DNA of 64,000 nucleotides from Xenorhabdus anantnagensis (GCF_028598555.1 NZ_JAQRFN010000008.1:108858-172857), one strand, 5' to 3'; shown: positions 1 to 9,053, counted from the first letter of the stretch. The notes: a model not told the origin generated them from the letters alone. Numbers and translations: made by a program.

Positions 1-2
1 CC

Positions 3-161
3 CACGGCGAACCTGTTGAAATCACTCGGCGGGACGGCAGCTCAGCAGTCGTTATCAGTAAGGCAGAATTCGAGGCATACCAGAATGCCAAACTGGATGC
101 AGAGTTCGATTCGATTATGCAGCGTCACGGGCATACGGTAGAGGCACTGACAAACCGATGA
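3..161 (+). CDS. Phd/YefM-type antitoxin, C-terminal part (cut by window edge)
   Basis: The first 52 codons read in frame to a TGA at 159-161. The visible part has a phd-like look: an early 'GEPVEITRR' turn, then 'SAVVISKAEFEAY', which matches the strand and helix of Phd/YefM antitoxins. The stop overlaps the start of the downstream doc gene as ATGA, so the two are translationally coupled. In this family the antitoxin binds and neutralises the toxin and represses the shared operon. The start and promoter lie outside the window. The family assignment rests on a short segment plus the doc neighbour. Confidence 0.75.
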   Translation, partial: HGEPVEITRRDGSSAVVISKAEFEAYQNAKLDAEFDSIMQRHGHTVEALTNR

Positions 162-556
162 TATGGGTTAGCGCACAGGAAGTTATCGCTTTTCATGACC
201 GTATATTGCAGCGGCTTCCCGGCGTTGCTGGAATGCCTGACTCTGGCAGAGCCGAAGCACTCATCCATCGAGTGCAAAACCGTACACACTACGAAGGCAT
301 AACAGACATTTTTGAACTTGCAGCCACCTACTGGGTTGCTATTGCTCGCGGTCATATCTTTAATGATGGTAATAAGCGCACAGCATTTTTCGTTACCATG
401 ACTTTTCTTTACCGTAACGGTATTAAGATCCGTGATAACGACAATACACTGGAAAACTTAACGGTAGAAGCTGCCACGGGTGAGAAGACCGTTGAGCAAT
501 TGGCGCAACACCTGCGCGAATTGGTGGACTATGCTGATCCAAGCTGTAAGACATAA
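158..556 (+). CDS. doc: Doc-family (Fic fold) toxin of a phd-doc pair
   Basis: A 132-residue protein, close to the usual length of Doc. Residues 66-74 read HIFNDGNKR, which matches the Fic/Doc active-site motif HxFx(D/N)(A/G)NKR, with the catalytic His66 and the phosphate-binding loop intact. Doc phosphorylates elongation factor Tu and so stops translation (known for the family). The ATG overlaps the antitoxin stop by four bases. Nothing looks truncated, so the toxin is probably active and kept in check by the upstream antitoxin. A terminator-like hairpin lies about 145 bases downstream. Confidence 0.92.
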   Translation: MIWVSAQEVIAFHDRILQRLPGVAGMPDSGRAEALIHRVQNRTHYEGITDIFELAATYWVAIARGHIFNDGNKRTAFFVTMTFLYRNGIKIRDNDNTLENLTVEAATGEKTVEQLAQHLRELVDYADPSCKT

Positions 557-830
557 CCACAACTTACTTTTTATGAGGGTGAGTGAACACCTCGTTTTAG
601 CGTGTACCCCTAGAAAATATTGAATAACACAACTCCAGTATTCATACGGGTTTAAGCCTCCTACTCAATGAATAGATTCATGCGATTCACAACAAATCAT
701 AAAGCCAGCCTATACATTGTTATAGCTGGCTTTTTTACTATCAGGGCATTATAGAACGAATCACAGTAGCGCATGATTATCGTGTACCACTAGGGTGTAC
801 CACCAGTGATTACAAAACCCATGCTATCGA
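557..830. other. Intergenic stretch with near-direct repeats of CGTGTACC
   Basis: Apart from the hairpin at 701-737, the only structure seen is a 13-base near-repeat: CGTGTACCCCTAG at 601-613 and CGTGTACCACTAG at 781-793, followed by GTGTACCAC at 795-803. They lie just upstream of an integrase remnant, so they could be integrase arm-binding or attachment sequences. That reading is inference. Confidence 0.3.
701..737 (+). terminator. Rho-independent terminator after doc
   Basis: Arms AAAGCCAGC and GCTGGCTTT are extended by TATA/TATA pairing and followed by a run of T. It would end the phd-doc transcript. The AAA/TTT flanks make it possibly bidirectional. Confidence 0.75.
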
Positions 831-1193
831 CAAACCTATAAGCATCCTATATGGCGTTTTAGGTATAAGTTCGCAGGAAAGCCCAGAGTGATGATACTAG
901 GCTCATATATTGATCTATCACTATCGAAAGCGCGAGAACTCACCAGAGAGCTATCAGCCCGTGTTGCGTTAGGCTATGACGTTGCCGGGGAAAAGCAGCA
1001 ACGTAAAGCCGAAGCACTGGCAAAAATTGAAGCTGAAAAGAACGCTATAAAAGTTTCAGCTCTAGCAGCCGAATACTTTGAGCGCCAAATACTCCCGCGC
1101 TGGAAGCACCCTGACATACTCCGCAGACGAATAGACAAAGACATTAACCCTCGTATCGGCAATATGAAAATTGAGGATGTGAAACCACATTAA
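831..1193 (+). pseudogene. Tyrosine integrase fragment (N-terminal part)
   Basis: In frame from about 831 the translation reads WRFRYKFAGKPRVMILGSY, then LSLSKARELTRELSARVALG. This is the arm-binding N-terminal domain of P4-type tyrosine integrases. It is followed by the start of the core-binding domain (VSALAAEYFERQILPRWKH) and stops at 1191-1193 after about 120 codons. The catalytic domain with its R-H-R-Y residues is missing. An ATG at 888 gives 101 codons, but conserved coding starts before it, so the true start is lost. It is a dead remnant of a genomic island or prophage next to the phd-doc pair. Confidence 0.8.
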
Positions 1194-1198
1194 AAAAA

Positions 1199-1378
1199 GT
1201 ATCCGCCGTCGGTGATGAGGAAATAATCAGTCATATCAAATTGACTGTCGATAAGGAGGGCAATACCCTAACATCAGAGTCACTCAATCAAATAGGAAGA
1301 ACAGGATCAGAGTTTGAATTCACGGGGATGGCAACCGCACATGGTGATGAAGGCTTTTATAAGGCAAGAAAATCATAG
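1199..1378 (+). pseudogene. Unrecognised coding remnant
   Basis: An open frame of 59 codons runs to TAG at 1376-1378 directly after the integrase fragment. It begins KVSAVGDEEIISHIKLTVD and has protein-like composition, but there is no start codon at its head. It looks like the tail of a gene joined to the integrase by deletion. I do not recognise the family. Confidence 0.35.
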
Positions 1379-1479
1379 GACTGGCAAAGATAACGTTGAT
1401 GACCAGAGCGAGAGCGCCCATTACGGTGGTTCCCTTTAACTGCACAACAAGATGGGCAGGTCACATCAATCTTTGCCAT
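1379..1479 (-). mobile_element. IS1-family insA fragment
   Basis: Read from the ATG at 1477-1479 on the minus strand, the translation starts MAKIDVTCPSCCAVKGNHRN and continues GRSRSGHQRYLCQS. This is the zinc-ribbon N-terminus of IS1 InsA (CPxC and GHQRYxC). The IS1 reading frame breaks off near 1379, where it meets the preceding remnant, and no insB or terminal repeat is visible. It is a decayed insertion sequence. Confidence 0.65.
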
Positions 1480-1661
1480 CTGAATGCTCTCCAAATAGAC
1501 ATACTATACAGAATTCAATAAATTGATGTCATGACCGGAGTTTTCAATAAAAACAATTAAATTAGTTAATTTATTATGAAATTATTTCTATTTTTAAAAA
1601 TTAGATAGATAAACTATAGATGGGGGATAAAACCCCACCTATATCTATCCCAAAAAATAAA

Positions 1662-2699
1662 TTACCAATCGCCTGACGCGCCACCACCGGTACTGCTACC
1701 GCCGCCACCGAAAAAGCTATCATCATCGTTATCACTTTTTGTACGATCAGAGCCTGAACCGCCAAACAAGCCTCCAAAAAGGCTACTGAATAGGCTTTTC
1801 AACATTGAAAATACCGAAAAGATAACCAAAAATATCAGAATGACTGGCAATAGAAAGATTAGCAGATAAAACTCTAATGGAATGGGGGGAAATATGCCAA
1901 CAAGGCTCAGTACGTAAGTTACTGCGACCGTGGTCAGGGCACATTTAAGGAAACGCTTAAACCAATGCCCCTTGCGGAAAACCGTCCATGGCAGGAGTAA
2001 CAAGCTCAACACACAAAATCCGAATGGAACTGCGAGACTTTCATCCGATATTTTGTCGGATATACCATTTTCTTCAAAAGCCTTAGCAATGTTCGCCACT
2101 TCTTGCTGTGTTTCCGCTTGTCCGGGTTTGTTCAGCAATATGTCAACAGAGTCAATGGCATTACTGATCCCCTCAAAATAAGCATTTTCTTTGAAGGCAG
2201 GTTTCACATCCTTACGTAAAATGCCTGCAATCTTGCCATCCGTGAGTTGACGCTCCAAACCGGAACCAATTGCAATACGCATTTTATGGTCATCAGAAGC
2301 GATCAAAAACAAAATTCCGTCATTATGCTCTTTATTACCCAATTTCCATTTATCAAATACATGGGAAGAAAAAGCCTCAACAGTATCACTGCCAGTAGTC
2401 GGGATAATCAGAACTGCCATCTGTACCTTTCTTTCAGATTGCAGTTTTTTCAGTTGACGGGTCAGGCGTTGGTTTTCTGCTTTCGTTAGAACTTTAGAGA
2501 TATCTGTTACACGTTTACTTAATACAGGAACATCAACAACAGTGATTTCTTGTTTTAGCTCTCCAGCCGATACATTGCTCATTCCAATAAGCAATAAGAA
2601 CAGGATAAAAAGGGATTTTATTATAAAAGCATGGCTTATTCTCGATGGTGTCATTCGGGTACTACAACCATCCTTTGGCATATGGGAAATTACTAACAT
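1662..2699 (-). CDS. TPM-domain (YgcG-type) membrane protein
   Basis: A 345-residue protein with a hydrophobic signal or anchor segment near residues 25-45. A TPM domain follows at about 60-180, with VTDISKVLTKAENQRLTRQL and the typical DGILFLIASDDHKMRIAIG strand. Two hydrophobic segments lie at roughly 220-300, and the tail is rich in Gly and Ser (FFGGGGSSTGGGASGDW). This order matches YgcG-like proteins, which are exported and membrane-anchored; their biochemical role is unclear. The ATG at 2699 has AAGGAT seven bases upstream and is preferred to the TTG three bases before it. It appears monocistronic. Confidence 0.8.
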   Translation of the reverse strand: MLVISHMPKDGCSTRMTPSRISHAFIIKSLFILFLLLIGMSNVSAGELKQEITVVDVPVLSKRVTDISKVLTKAENQRLTRQLKKLQSERKVQMAVLIIPTTGSDTVEAFSSHVFDKWKLGNKEHNDGILFLIASDDHKMRIAIGSGLERQLTDGKIAGILRKDVKPAFKENAYFEGISNAIDSVDILLNKPGQAETQQEVANIAKAFEENGISDKISDESLAVPFGFCVLSLLLLPWTVFRKGHWFKRFLKCALTTVAVTYVLSLVGIFPPIPLEFYLLIFLLPVILIFLVIFSVFSMLKSLFSSLFGGLFGGSGSDRTKSDNDDDSFFGGGGSSTGGGASGDW

Positions 2700-2870
2700 C
2701 AAATATCCTTAACACTTATTTATAAGATCAATCATCACTATTATATGGATATATCCCATTATGCGTAATCAAGAAAACGGCATTATTTTTACAATAATGC
2801 CGTTGATAGTCGAATCAGATAAATATAATTGGATTAAAAATTGCAACTAGGCATTAGTCTTTACGAGAGA

Positions 2871-4283
2871 TTAATTATCCACTTTAATTTGAGCTGATTT
2901 GTATGCTGTTAATAATGCCAATATTGGTGCAATGGAGAAGAGTAAAAATAACCAATAAGAGGAAGATGAGGCTCCCACTACTCCACCAGGCTGATAAAAC
3001 CCAAATAAATTAACGACCATGCCACCCAATGCAGAACCAAATGCAGAGGCAAATAACTGCACGGTAGTAATAGATGAACCAGAAATGTTTTTATCCGCAT
3101 CACTGGAAACCTGCAAAATGCGGGTCAAGAGATGAGGCCAGCCGAATCCAACCCCGAAGCCAAACAATCCTAATCCTAAAATTAGCGGTAATATTATCTG
3201 CCATTCACCAGCTGATTGGGATGGCAACAATACAAGTAGCAGCAACATACCGGCTAACATAAAAATCGGGCCGCTGACAATCGCAAACCGCATCTTTGCT
3301 CCTTGCCAACTAGCACTGAGCATTTCTCCTATTGTCCAACCCGCTGCCGCAGCAGCAACCATATAGCCAGAAGCTAAGGGGGATTGCCCATGCAGAATTT
3401 GCAGAAAATAGGGAATAAAAACATCCCCCGCCAAACCAATCACCAATAGAGAAATGGTGGTGAATAGAATCAGATGAGGGGAACGCAAGCTCAGGGCATT
3501 TTCAGGCAATAATCTTGCTGAAGCCCGGCGTTCATGAATGACCAACAAAGCGATCAATAGAACAGCTGCGACAATACCGATAATGTTAAACCGAACATCC
3601 TGTGACAAACTGCCTGAGGAAACCGCCAGCACTGCGGCTGATAACAGGATCAATTGCACGATGGGCAATGCTGTTTTAGTTTTATTCTGTGCCGATGTTT
3701 TAGGTAAAATCAGGTAGGTGAATACGGCATAACACAGGGTAATCGGGAGCATAATGCCAAAAGCGTAACGCCATGCGTTCATTTCAGCAAAAATCCCGCC
3801 AATAGCTGGCCCGATCAAAGTCGCTACCCCCCACATTCCCGAGATCAGCGCGATGGCCCGAGGCCAAAGTGATTGGGAAAATACGAGATTAACCATCGCA
3901 TAGGAAAGTGCAAACAGAAACCCGCCGCCAAGTCCTTGAACGGTTCTGCCAATCAACATAACGGACATCGTCGGTGCAAGGGTGCAAATTAAACTACCGA
4001 TGAAAAAGATCAGCGATGCAACCAGATAAGCATTCCTTGCACCTGATGAACTCAACAATCTTGCAGAGAGAACGGAGCCAACAATTGATGCCACGACAAA
4101 TAACGTCGTATTCCAGGCGTAGAGGTTCAATCCTCCAATATCATTTACGACAGAAGGCAGAATAGTAATCGCAATTAAGGTATTGGCTGCCATCAATCCC
4201 ACACCCAGTGAAAGTGCTATCGCACTCGGCGCATTTTTGCTGGAAAACAGATCCCTCCAGCGATTTTCTCCATTCATCATCAT
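2871..4283 (-). CDS. MFS drug/metabolite exporter, 14-helix type
   Basis: About 470 residues with some 14 hydrophobic helices. The antiporter-like stretch LIGRTVQGLGGGFLFALSYA and the loop motif ARLLSSSGARNAYL are as in DHA2-like drug:proton antiporters of the inner membrane. An upstream in-frame ATG lies at 4301; the ATG at 4283 has AGGA at suitable spacing and is the likelier start. The gene is divergent from a Cys-rich COG2345-like regulator 94 bases away, which probably controls it. The substrate cannot be read from the sequence. Confidence 0.85.
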   Translation of the reverse strand: MMMNGENRWRDLFSSKNAPSAIALSLGVGLMAANTLIAITILPSVVNDIGGLNLYAWNTTLFVVASIVGSVLSARLLSSSGARNAYLVASLIFFIGSLICTLAPTMSVMLIGRTVQGLGGGFLFALSYAMVNLVFSQSLWPRAIALISGMWGVATLIGPAIGGIFAEMNAWRYAFGIMLPITLCYAVFTYLILPKTSAQNKTKTALPIVQLILLSAAVLAVSSGSLSQDVRFNIIGIVAAVLLIALLVIHERRASARLLPENALSLRSPHLILFTTISLLVIGLAGDVFIPYFLQILHGQSPLASGYMVAAAAAGWTIGEMLSASWQGAKMRFAIVSGPIFMLAGMLLLLVLLPSQSAGEWQIILPLILGLGLFGFGVGFGWPHLLTRILQVSSDADKNISGSSITTVQLFASAFGSALGGMVVNLFGFYQPGGVVGASSSSYWLFLLFSIAPILALLTAYKSAQIKVDN

Positions 4284-4377
4284 GATTGTTATCCTGAACA
4301 TAGGTTGAGTTGCGGAAAGTCTTACGTTAAATTAAACAAGATAAAACTTGGAATAAATTAATGTCGGAATCAATAAT

Positions 4378-5040
4378 ATGTCAAGCACTTACTTGGAAAA
4401 TGATGAAATCGTAGGGCAAACAGTGAGTGAGAAGCTATTAATGCTGCTGAAAACTCAAGGTGCCTTACAAGCCTCTGATGCCGGCAAATTATTGGGAACA
4501 ACGGGAGAAGCAGCCCGCCAGCAGTTTGTGAAACTGGCTAAAGAGGGATTGGTTGAAGCTAAATCGGAAACAAGGGGAGTTGGGCGTCCAATACAGCTTT
4601 GGCATATCACAGAGAAAGGCCATGGCAAATTTCCTGATACCCATGCAGAGCTAACAACACAACTGATCTCGATTATTCGTAGTCAATTGGGTGAAACTGC
4701 CATGGATTTGATTATCAGCGCCCGTGAACAAGAGGCTTTTTCCAACTATAAAAAAGCAATGGAAGGAGCTACCGAGTTACGGGAGAAGGTTGAGCGTCTG
4801 GTTTCAATTCGCTGCCGAGAAGGCTATATGGCTCATTATTCTGTTGAAGAAAATGGCGCTATTCTATTTTTTGAAAACCATTGCCCAATTTGTGCTGCCG
4901 CCAAAATGTGCCAGGGATTTTGTCGGACAGAGCTGAAACTATTTAGGGAGGTTCTGCAAGCCAATGTGGAAAGAACCGAATATATCCTCAGTGGACACCG
5001 ACGCTGCACTTATCGTATCACCGCCTCACATTCTCAATAA
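4378..5040 (+). CDS. COG2345/SufR-like transcriptional regulator with a cysteine cluster
   Basis: A 220-residue protein. The N-terminal winged helix covers about 15-80 (LLKTQGALQASDAGKLLG, then RGVGRPIQLWHITEKG as the wing). The C-terminal part carries Cys169, 172, 178 and 182 (NHCPICAAAKMCQGFC) and ends VERTEYILSGHRRCTYRI with Cys210. This layout is that of COG2345 regulators related to the iron-sulfur repressor SufR, so an Fe-S or metal sensor is plausible by inference. Its tighter Cys spacing differs from classical SufR. It faces away from the MFS gene, its likely target. Confidence 0.8.
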   Translation: MSSTYLENDEIVGQTVSEKLLMLLKTQGALQASDAGKLLGTTGEAARQQFVKLAKEGLVEAKSETRGVGRPIQLWHITEKGHGKFPDTHAELTTQLISIIRSQLGETAMDLIISAREQEAFSNYKKAMEGATELREKVERLVSIRCREGYMAHYSVEENGAILFFENHCPICAAAKMCQGFCRTELKLFREVLQANVERTEYILSGHRRCTYRITASHSQ

Positions 5041-5067
5041 GGAGCCTGCTGCTTGGTATAAACCTTG

Positions 5068-5107
5068 AAAAAAACCTACACAACTGAAATGTTGCGTAGG
5101 TTTTTTT
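5068..5107. terminator. Bidirectional rho-independent terminator
   Basis: An AAAAAACCTAC..CAAC arm pairs with GTTG.GTAGGTTTTTTT around a short TGAAAT loop. A-runs and T-runs on both sides allow it to serve both the regulator (plus) and the kinase gene (minus). Confidence 0.85.
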
Positions 5108-5146
5108 ATCGACATAGATCTTTTTATTGCTCAGTTTTCAGGCCAC

Positions 5147-6070
5147 TTAACCAAAGCTAAAATCTACTAGTTCATCCTTGGTCGGCGCACCATTGGCACC
5201 AGGGCGGCTGACAACAACAGCGGCAACGCGGTTTCCGAGTTCTACGGCATCGTGTAAAGACATGCCCTGCGATAATCCCGCCAACATTCCACCACAATGT
5301 GCATCACCTGCACCAATTCGATCCTCAGCCTTGACCTTATAAGCAGGAACATATTCTGGTTCGCGATTGGGCTGGCATATCCATGCCCCTTCAATGCCTA
5401 CCCGAGCAATAATCGTGAAACCATGTTCATTGGCATAACGGCTGGCTTGTGTCATTGAATCCCCCGCACCACACAGTAAAGCAATCTCATCTTTGTTTAA
5501 GCTGAGTATTGTTCTTTCCACGGGTAATGCTCGAATAAATTCAGGGTCTATATCAAGCAAGCGAGGGCCAAAATCCAATACCAAAGTCAGCCCTGCCGGA
5601 GAGGCCAGCAGCCATTCACGCAAATCCCCTGCTTTTAGATTGGCCAGTTCATAGCCGCTGGAATAGAGATATCCCTGCTCAGGAAGAGGGATCGTCGCTA
5701 ATATCTCTTTATGCCAAGCGTCGTCACAACCAGGAACGGAGACATAAATGCGTTTGCCATCGGGCTGCATCATGGCAAAACACCAACTATTGTCTTTTGC
5801 TGGATGACGTAAGGTTACCTTCAACCCAAGGTCTTCCATTTCTGTTGCGACACATTTACCCCAAGCGCCATTACCTACAAATATGCCATTGATAACTGGC
5901 GATTGAAGACGGCACAGTGCACGCGCCACATTAAATGCACAGCCACCGACTTGCCGATCAATTTCCTCAGCTTCCCAATATTCACTATCATGAAATAATT
6001 CGGGTAACCTGAGAACAATATCTCCTGTCGCCGATCCCAATACAACAACGGGTAGTAGAGGCTCCTTCAT
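5147..6070 (-). CDS. PfkB-family sugar/nucleoside kinase (YegV-like)
   Basis: A 307-residue ribokinase-fold enzyme. The N-terminal substrate region has VGGCAFNVARAL (Gly42-Gly43). The catalytic signature RIGAGDAHCGG has the base Asp257 in GAGDAH at 253-258, and LNKDE near 191 is the usual hinge motif. The family phosphorylates a sugar or nucleoside with ATP in the cytoplasm. The start overlaps the upstream permease stop as ATGA, so the two are co-translated. The combination of purine/pyrimidine-type permease, kinase and GntR regulator resembles the E. coli yegT-yegV-yegW logic with a different transporter type. A nucleoside or modified base is therefore the likely substrate. Confidence 0.85.
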   Translation of the reverse strand: MKEPLLPVVVLGSATGDIVLRLPELFHDSEYWEAEEIDRQVGGCAFNVARALCRLQSPVINGIFVGNGAWGKCVATEMEDLGLKVTLRHPAKDNSWCFAMMQPDGKRIYVSVPGCDDAWHKEILATIPLPEQGYLYSSGYELANLKAGDLREWLLASPAGLTLVLDFGPRLLDIDPEFIRALPVERTILSLNKDEIALLCGAGDSMTQASRYANEHGFTIIARVGIEGAWICQPNREPEYVPAYKVKAEDRIGAGDAHCGGMLAGLSQGMSLHDAVELGNRVAAVVVSRPGANGAPTKDELVDFSFG

Positions 6071-7467
6071 TTTTTGTACCTATTCAGCATCAAATACAGA
6101 CCATAACAGATAAAACTGACGAAAAATGACAGGAATAGCCCAAGGCTGGAATTAGCAAAAATCCCCACTGCCCACGGGCCACTTATAAAGTCATTTTGCG
6201 TCACCAGAAAACCAGCCAATGCTCCCAGCAGCCAGCACAAAATGGGTATCCATTGGATGCCACCATTTGGGCCAATATAGTTAAATAACTTATCCGTACA
6301 ATATCCCTGTTTGCGGCGGATCACGATGTAATCAAGCAAGAATACCGCTTCCCACGATGCCAAAAACACGCCGCAGAATATCAAGAATGCGACAAACGGC
6401 CCCATGAAATCGCCGGTAACAAAAAGAGTATAAATCGCAACGGTCAGCACAATAACGGAATCAATGGTAACAGCATGGACTCGTTTAATTTTTATTCCCA
6501 ATGTCAACAAATTCAAACTGGCAGAATAGAGACTCATGACTGCCATTGTGACTATCCCCGCAATTGCCGTCATTAAATAAGGGATCACCATCCAATCCGG
6601 CAAGATAGAGCCAATATGAGCAATCGGATTCTCTGATTTAGGAAGGTCAGGCAATTGAACGGAGAGCAGGATCCCCGCAAACAATAGCAATACCAGGGGG
6701 ATCATTCCGCCTGCGGTTACCGCCGTAAAAATTTTTACTTTGGGGGAATTGTCATGTTGATAACGGCTATAATCAGCGCCCGTGGCTGCCCACGCAATAC
6801 CACTACCGGCAGCAACAACCGAAACAGCGGGCAGGAATCCCGTTAGCCAACTGCCTGATGGCATGGTTAATACAGCTTCCCATTCTGTCGTGAACAGAAT
6901 ATAAAACACGACAACGAGCGTCATTACGCCGAAAATTTTGGTAACCCACCGCTGCATGGTGATGACCATCTCTTTTCCCAACAAAGTGACACCAATTGAC
7001 AGCCCAGCAAACAATACCATGCTAATCACAGTCAAAAGGGTACTTTCACTGAGTCCGCAAGCCTGAAATAGCGCAGAAAGCGTCAAGGTACCGGTAACAA
7101 TATTAATGGATTCCCATCCCATGGAGATGAACCAGAAAATCACCGTCGGCGCAATATTTCCTTTAATACCAAAAATAGTCCGGGAGAGGGTGAGAGTGGT
7201 AGTTCTTCCCAATTTGCCACTGAAACTGATATAGCCAACCAACGCGAAGCTGGAAAGACCTATCAGTGCCGCGAGTACAGATTGCAGAAAAGAGAGCTTA
7301 AAAGAAACGATAATGGCACCGTAAACAATGCCGAGGATGCCAATATTGGCGGCTGACCAGACCCAGAATAGCTCCAGAGGTGAACCTGTGCGTTCTGAAG
7401 GAGGGACAATATCTATACCAGTGCGTTCTACCTTCCAGAATCGATGACGCTTTTGTTGTGTACCCAT
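6067..7467 (-). CDS. NCS1-family permease (cytosine/purine/allantoin type)
   Basis: About 466 residues with 12 predicted transmembrane segments. The N-terminal FWKVERTGIDIVPPSERTG, then GYISFSGKLGRTTTLTLSRT, and AATGADYSRY in the middle are hallmarks of NCS1 nucleobase:cation symporters such as CodB. It would import a nucleobase or related compound across the inner membrane for the overlapping kinase gene. Possible starts are ATGs at 7479 and 7467; the latter has GGA about seven bases upstream. The open frame extends to 7509. Confidence 0.85.
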   Translation of the reverse strand: MGTQQKRHRFWKVERTGIDIVPPSERTGSPLELFWVWSAANIGILGIVYGAIIVSFKLSFLQSVLAALIGLSSFALVGYISFSGKLGRTTTLTLSRTIFGIKGNIAPTVIFWFISMGWESINIVTGTLTLSALFQACGLSESTLLTVISMVLFAGLSIGVTLLGKEMVITMQRWVTKIFGVMTLVVVFYILFTTEWEAVLTMPSGSWLTGFLPAVSVVAAGSGIAWAATGADYSRYQHDNSPKVKIFTAVTAGGMIPLVLLLFAGILLSVQLPDLPKSENPIAHIGSILPDWMVIPYLMTAIAGIVTMAVMSLYSASLNLLTLGIKIKRVHAVTIDSVIVLTVAIYTLFVTGDFMGPFVAFLIFCGVFLASWEAVFLLDYIVIRRKQGYCTDKLFNYIGPNGGIQWIPILCWLLGALAGFLVTQNDFISGPWAVGIFANSSLGLFLSFFVSFICYGLYLMLNRYKK

Positions 7468-7509
7468 TATGTTTTCCATTACTGTCTTAAGGTCAGGCTT
7501 AAGACACAA

Positions 7510-8077
7510 AGCGAAAAACCCTATCTGAGTTGAACTTCACTAACTTATATCATTTACCTCAGCAGGGAATATGAAGATATCGGATAACGTCCTGAAAAAT
7601 GGCTCTGGTCATGGCTACAATGGTTCTCTTTCCCTAGGTTGGCGCAAATCACACACTTTACCGGAGTACCAAAAAAAATAGCGCCATGACCGGAGCACTA
7701 CGTTCCGGCTTGATTAAGCCGGTGTTTCTTCAAGCACAACTGGCAACAGGACGCCTGCTCTACCACGCCACGCCAGGGCCAATGTCAGACATAAGCCCCA
7801 AGATTGAAGAACACATAACGTTTCTGTGTACCCTTTATCTTTCGAGCTACAACTCTGTTGGATGTAATGCGAAACATATTGGATATACAGCCCCTGCAAA
7901 TAGATCAGGTAGTTTCAAAAAACAGTTTCAGAAAACAGTTTTAGAAAAAAGCTCCAGAAAAAAGTTCCCAAACCCCCGACTTCTTATATAAGCAGGATTT
8001 ATACTTTATCGTTCAATTAAGTCCAATAAAAGTCCAATTTCATCATTATGTGATGCCAATCTAATTCCAATACACGC
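7510..8077. other. Gene-poor intergenic stretch between permease and GntR gene
   Basis: No convincing gene is present. An open frame of 101 codons at 7686-7991 has no family features and a Lys/Ser-rich low-complexity tail. A perfect hairpin, CCGGCTT-GATT-AAGCCGG, lies at 7705-7722. Degenerate repeats of the form 'cagTTT..GAAAAca' occur at 7908-7975. An operator for the GntR regulator could lie here, but I see no clear dyad to name. Confidence 0.4.
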
Positions 8078-8219
8078 TATACCCAATGGATTTTAAGATG
8101 CGTCGCGGTGGAAAAGGAGCGAATCCCCGGGAGCATAGATAACTCTATGTTCATAACAACGGTAACCGGAGTGAGTGAGCGCAGCCAACAAAGAGGCAAC
8201 TTGAAAGACGAAGGGTATA
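8078..8219. repeat. ERIC element, complete
   Basis: It begins TATACCCAATGG and ends GAAGGGTATA, which form the terminal inverted repeats. The interior holds the ERIC core, with AATCCCCGGGAGC on the left and GGAGTGAGTGAGCGCAGCC on the right, followed by CAACAAAGAGGCAACTTGAA. At about 142 bases it is slightly longer than the 127-base consensus because of an extra segment between the central arms. ERIC elements are common intergenic repeats in Photorhabdus and Xenorhabdus and fold into long hairpins when transcribed. Confidence 0.85.
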
Positions 8220-8276
8220 TACCTTGCTGTACAGGCTAATGTACACTTAAGCCATTAAATAATTGGGGTTAAAAAA

Positions 8277-9053
8277 ATGCTGAATCACTTTGTTGACTGG
8301 GTATACGAACAACTTGAAAAGAAAAGCAGTAGCCCTCGTTATATACAACTACAAAAAGCCATTGAAATGGCAATTGAAAAGCGGTTATTGAATGTTGGTG
8401 ATTTTTTACCGCCAGAACGCCGATTAGCTGAGCTTCTCAATATATCTCGCGTAACAGTCAGTAAGGCAATGCAGATTCTGGAAGAAAAAGGGGTCATCAT
8501 ACGCCAGCAAGGTATTGGTACTCAGGTTGCCAAACCGGGATGTTCTTCACTTAATCAAGCTGTTGGTTTTACCTCTCAGATTATTAAAGAGGGAGGAACG
8601 GTATCCAATTACTGGCTATCGAGGAATATCATTCCCGCACCGGAAGAGATTGCGAAAAAACTGTCGATTAACACGGGTGAGCCAATCGCTGAGCTACGTC
8701 GTATCCGCCTTGCCAACGGTACACCGGTTTCCCTTGAGAATACTTATATTCCCCAGCACTATCTGCCTCATCCTGAGCTGTTGGAAGGTTCCTTGTATGC
8801 ACATTGGGAGGAACAGGACATCCACCTCACCAACGTGAATCACAAAATCAAAGCCATTTCCTGCCCTGCAAATCTGGCGATATTACTCAATATCGCTGAA
8901 AGCTCGCCATTGCTACAAATCCACCAAATAAGCCTGAATAACCAAAATGATATCATTGAGTTCAGTGAAATTTTGTGTCGTGGTGATATTTATGGCCTAG
9001 ATTTCAATTCTCCTCAAAATATCGACATCAAATACAAATATAAAAATAATTAA
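8277..9053 (+). CDS. GntR/UbiC-type (HutC subfamily) transcriptional regulator
   Basis: A 258-residue protein. The N-terminal winged helix-turn-helix spans about 10-80 (GDFLPPERRLAELLNISRVT, then SKAMQILEEKGVI and RQQGIGTQV). A UbiC transcription-regulator-associated effector domain follows, with PIAELRRIRLANGTPVSLEN and a C-terminal strand ending in EILCRGDIYG. Members bind a small metabolite and release DNA. It sits divergent from the permease-kinase pair across an ERIC-containing spacer and is the likely regulator. It is YegW-like in architecture. Confidence 0.88.
   Translation: MLNHFVDWVYEQLEKKSSSPRYIQLQKAIEMAIEKRLLNVGDFLPPERRLAELLNISRVTVSKAMQILEEKGVIIRQQGIGTQVAKPGCSSLNQAVGFTSQIIKEGGTVSNYWLSRNIIPAPEEIAKKLSINTGEPIAELRRIRLANGTPVSLENTYIPQHYLPHPELLEGSLYAHWEEQDIHLTNVNHKIKAISCPANLAILLNIAESSPLLQIHQISLNNQNDIIEFSEILCRGDIYGLDFNSPQNIDIKYKYKNN

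Noticed and set aside
7686..7991. A 101-codon open frame between the permease and GntR genes
   Set aside because: No domain, a Lys/Ser-rich low-complexity end, no ribosome site, and it lies in repeat-rich spacer DNA.
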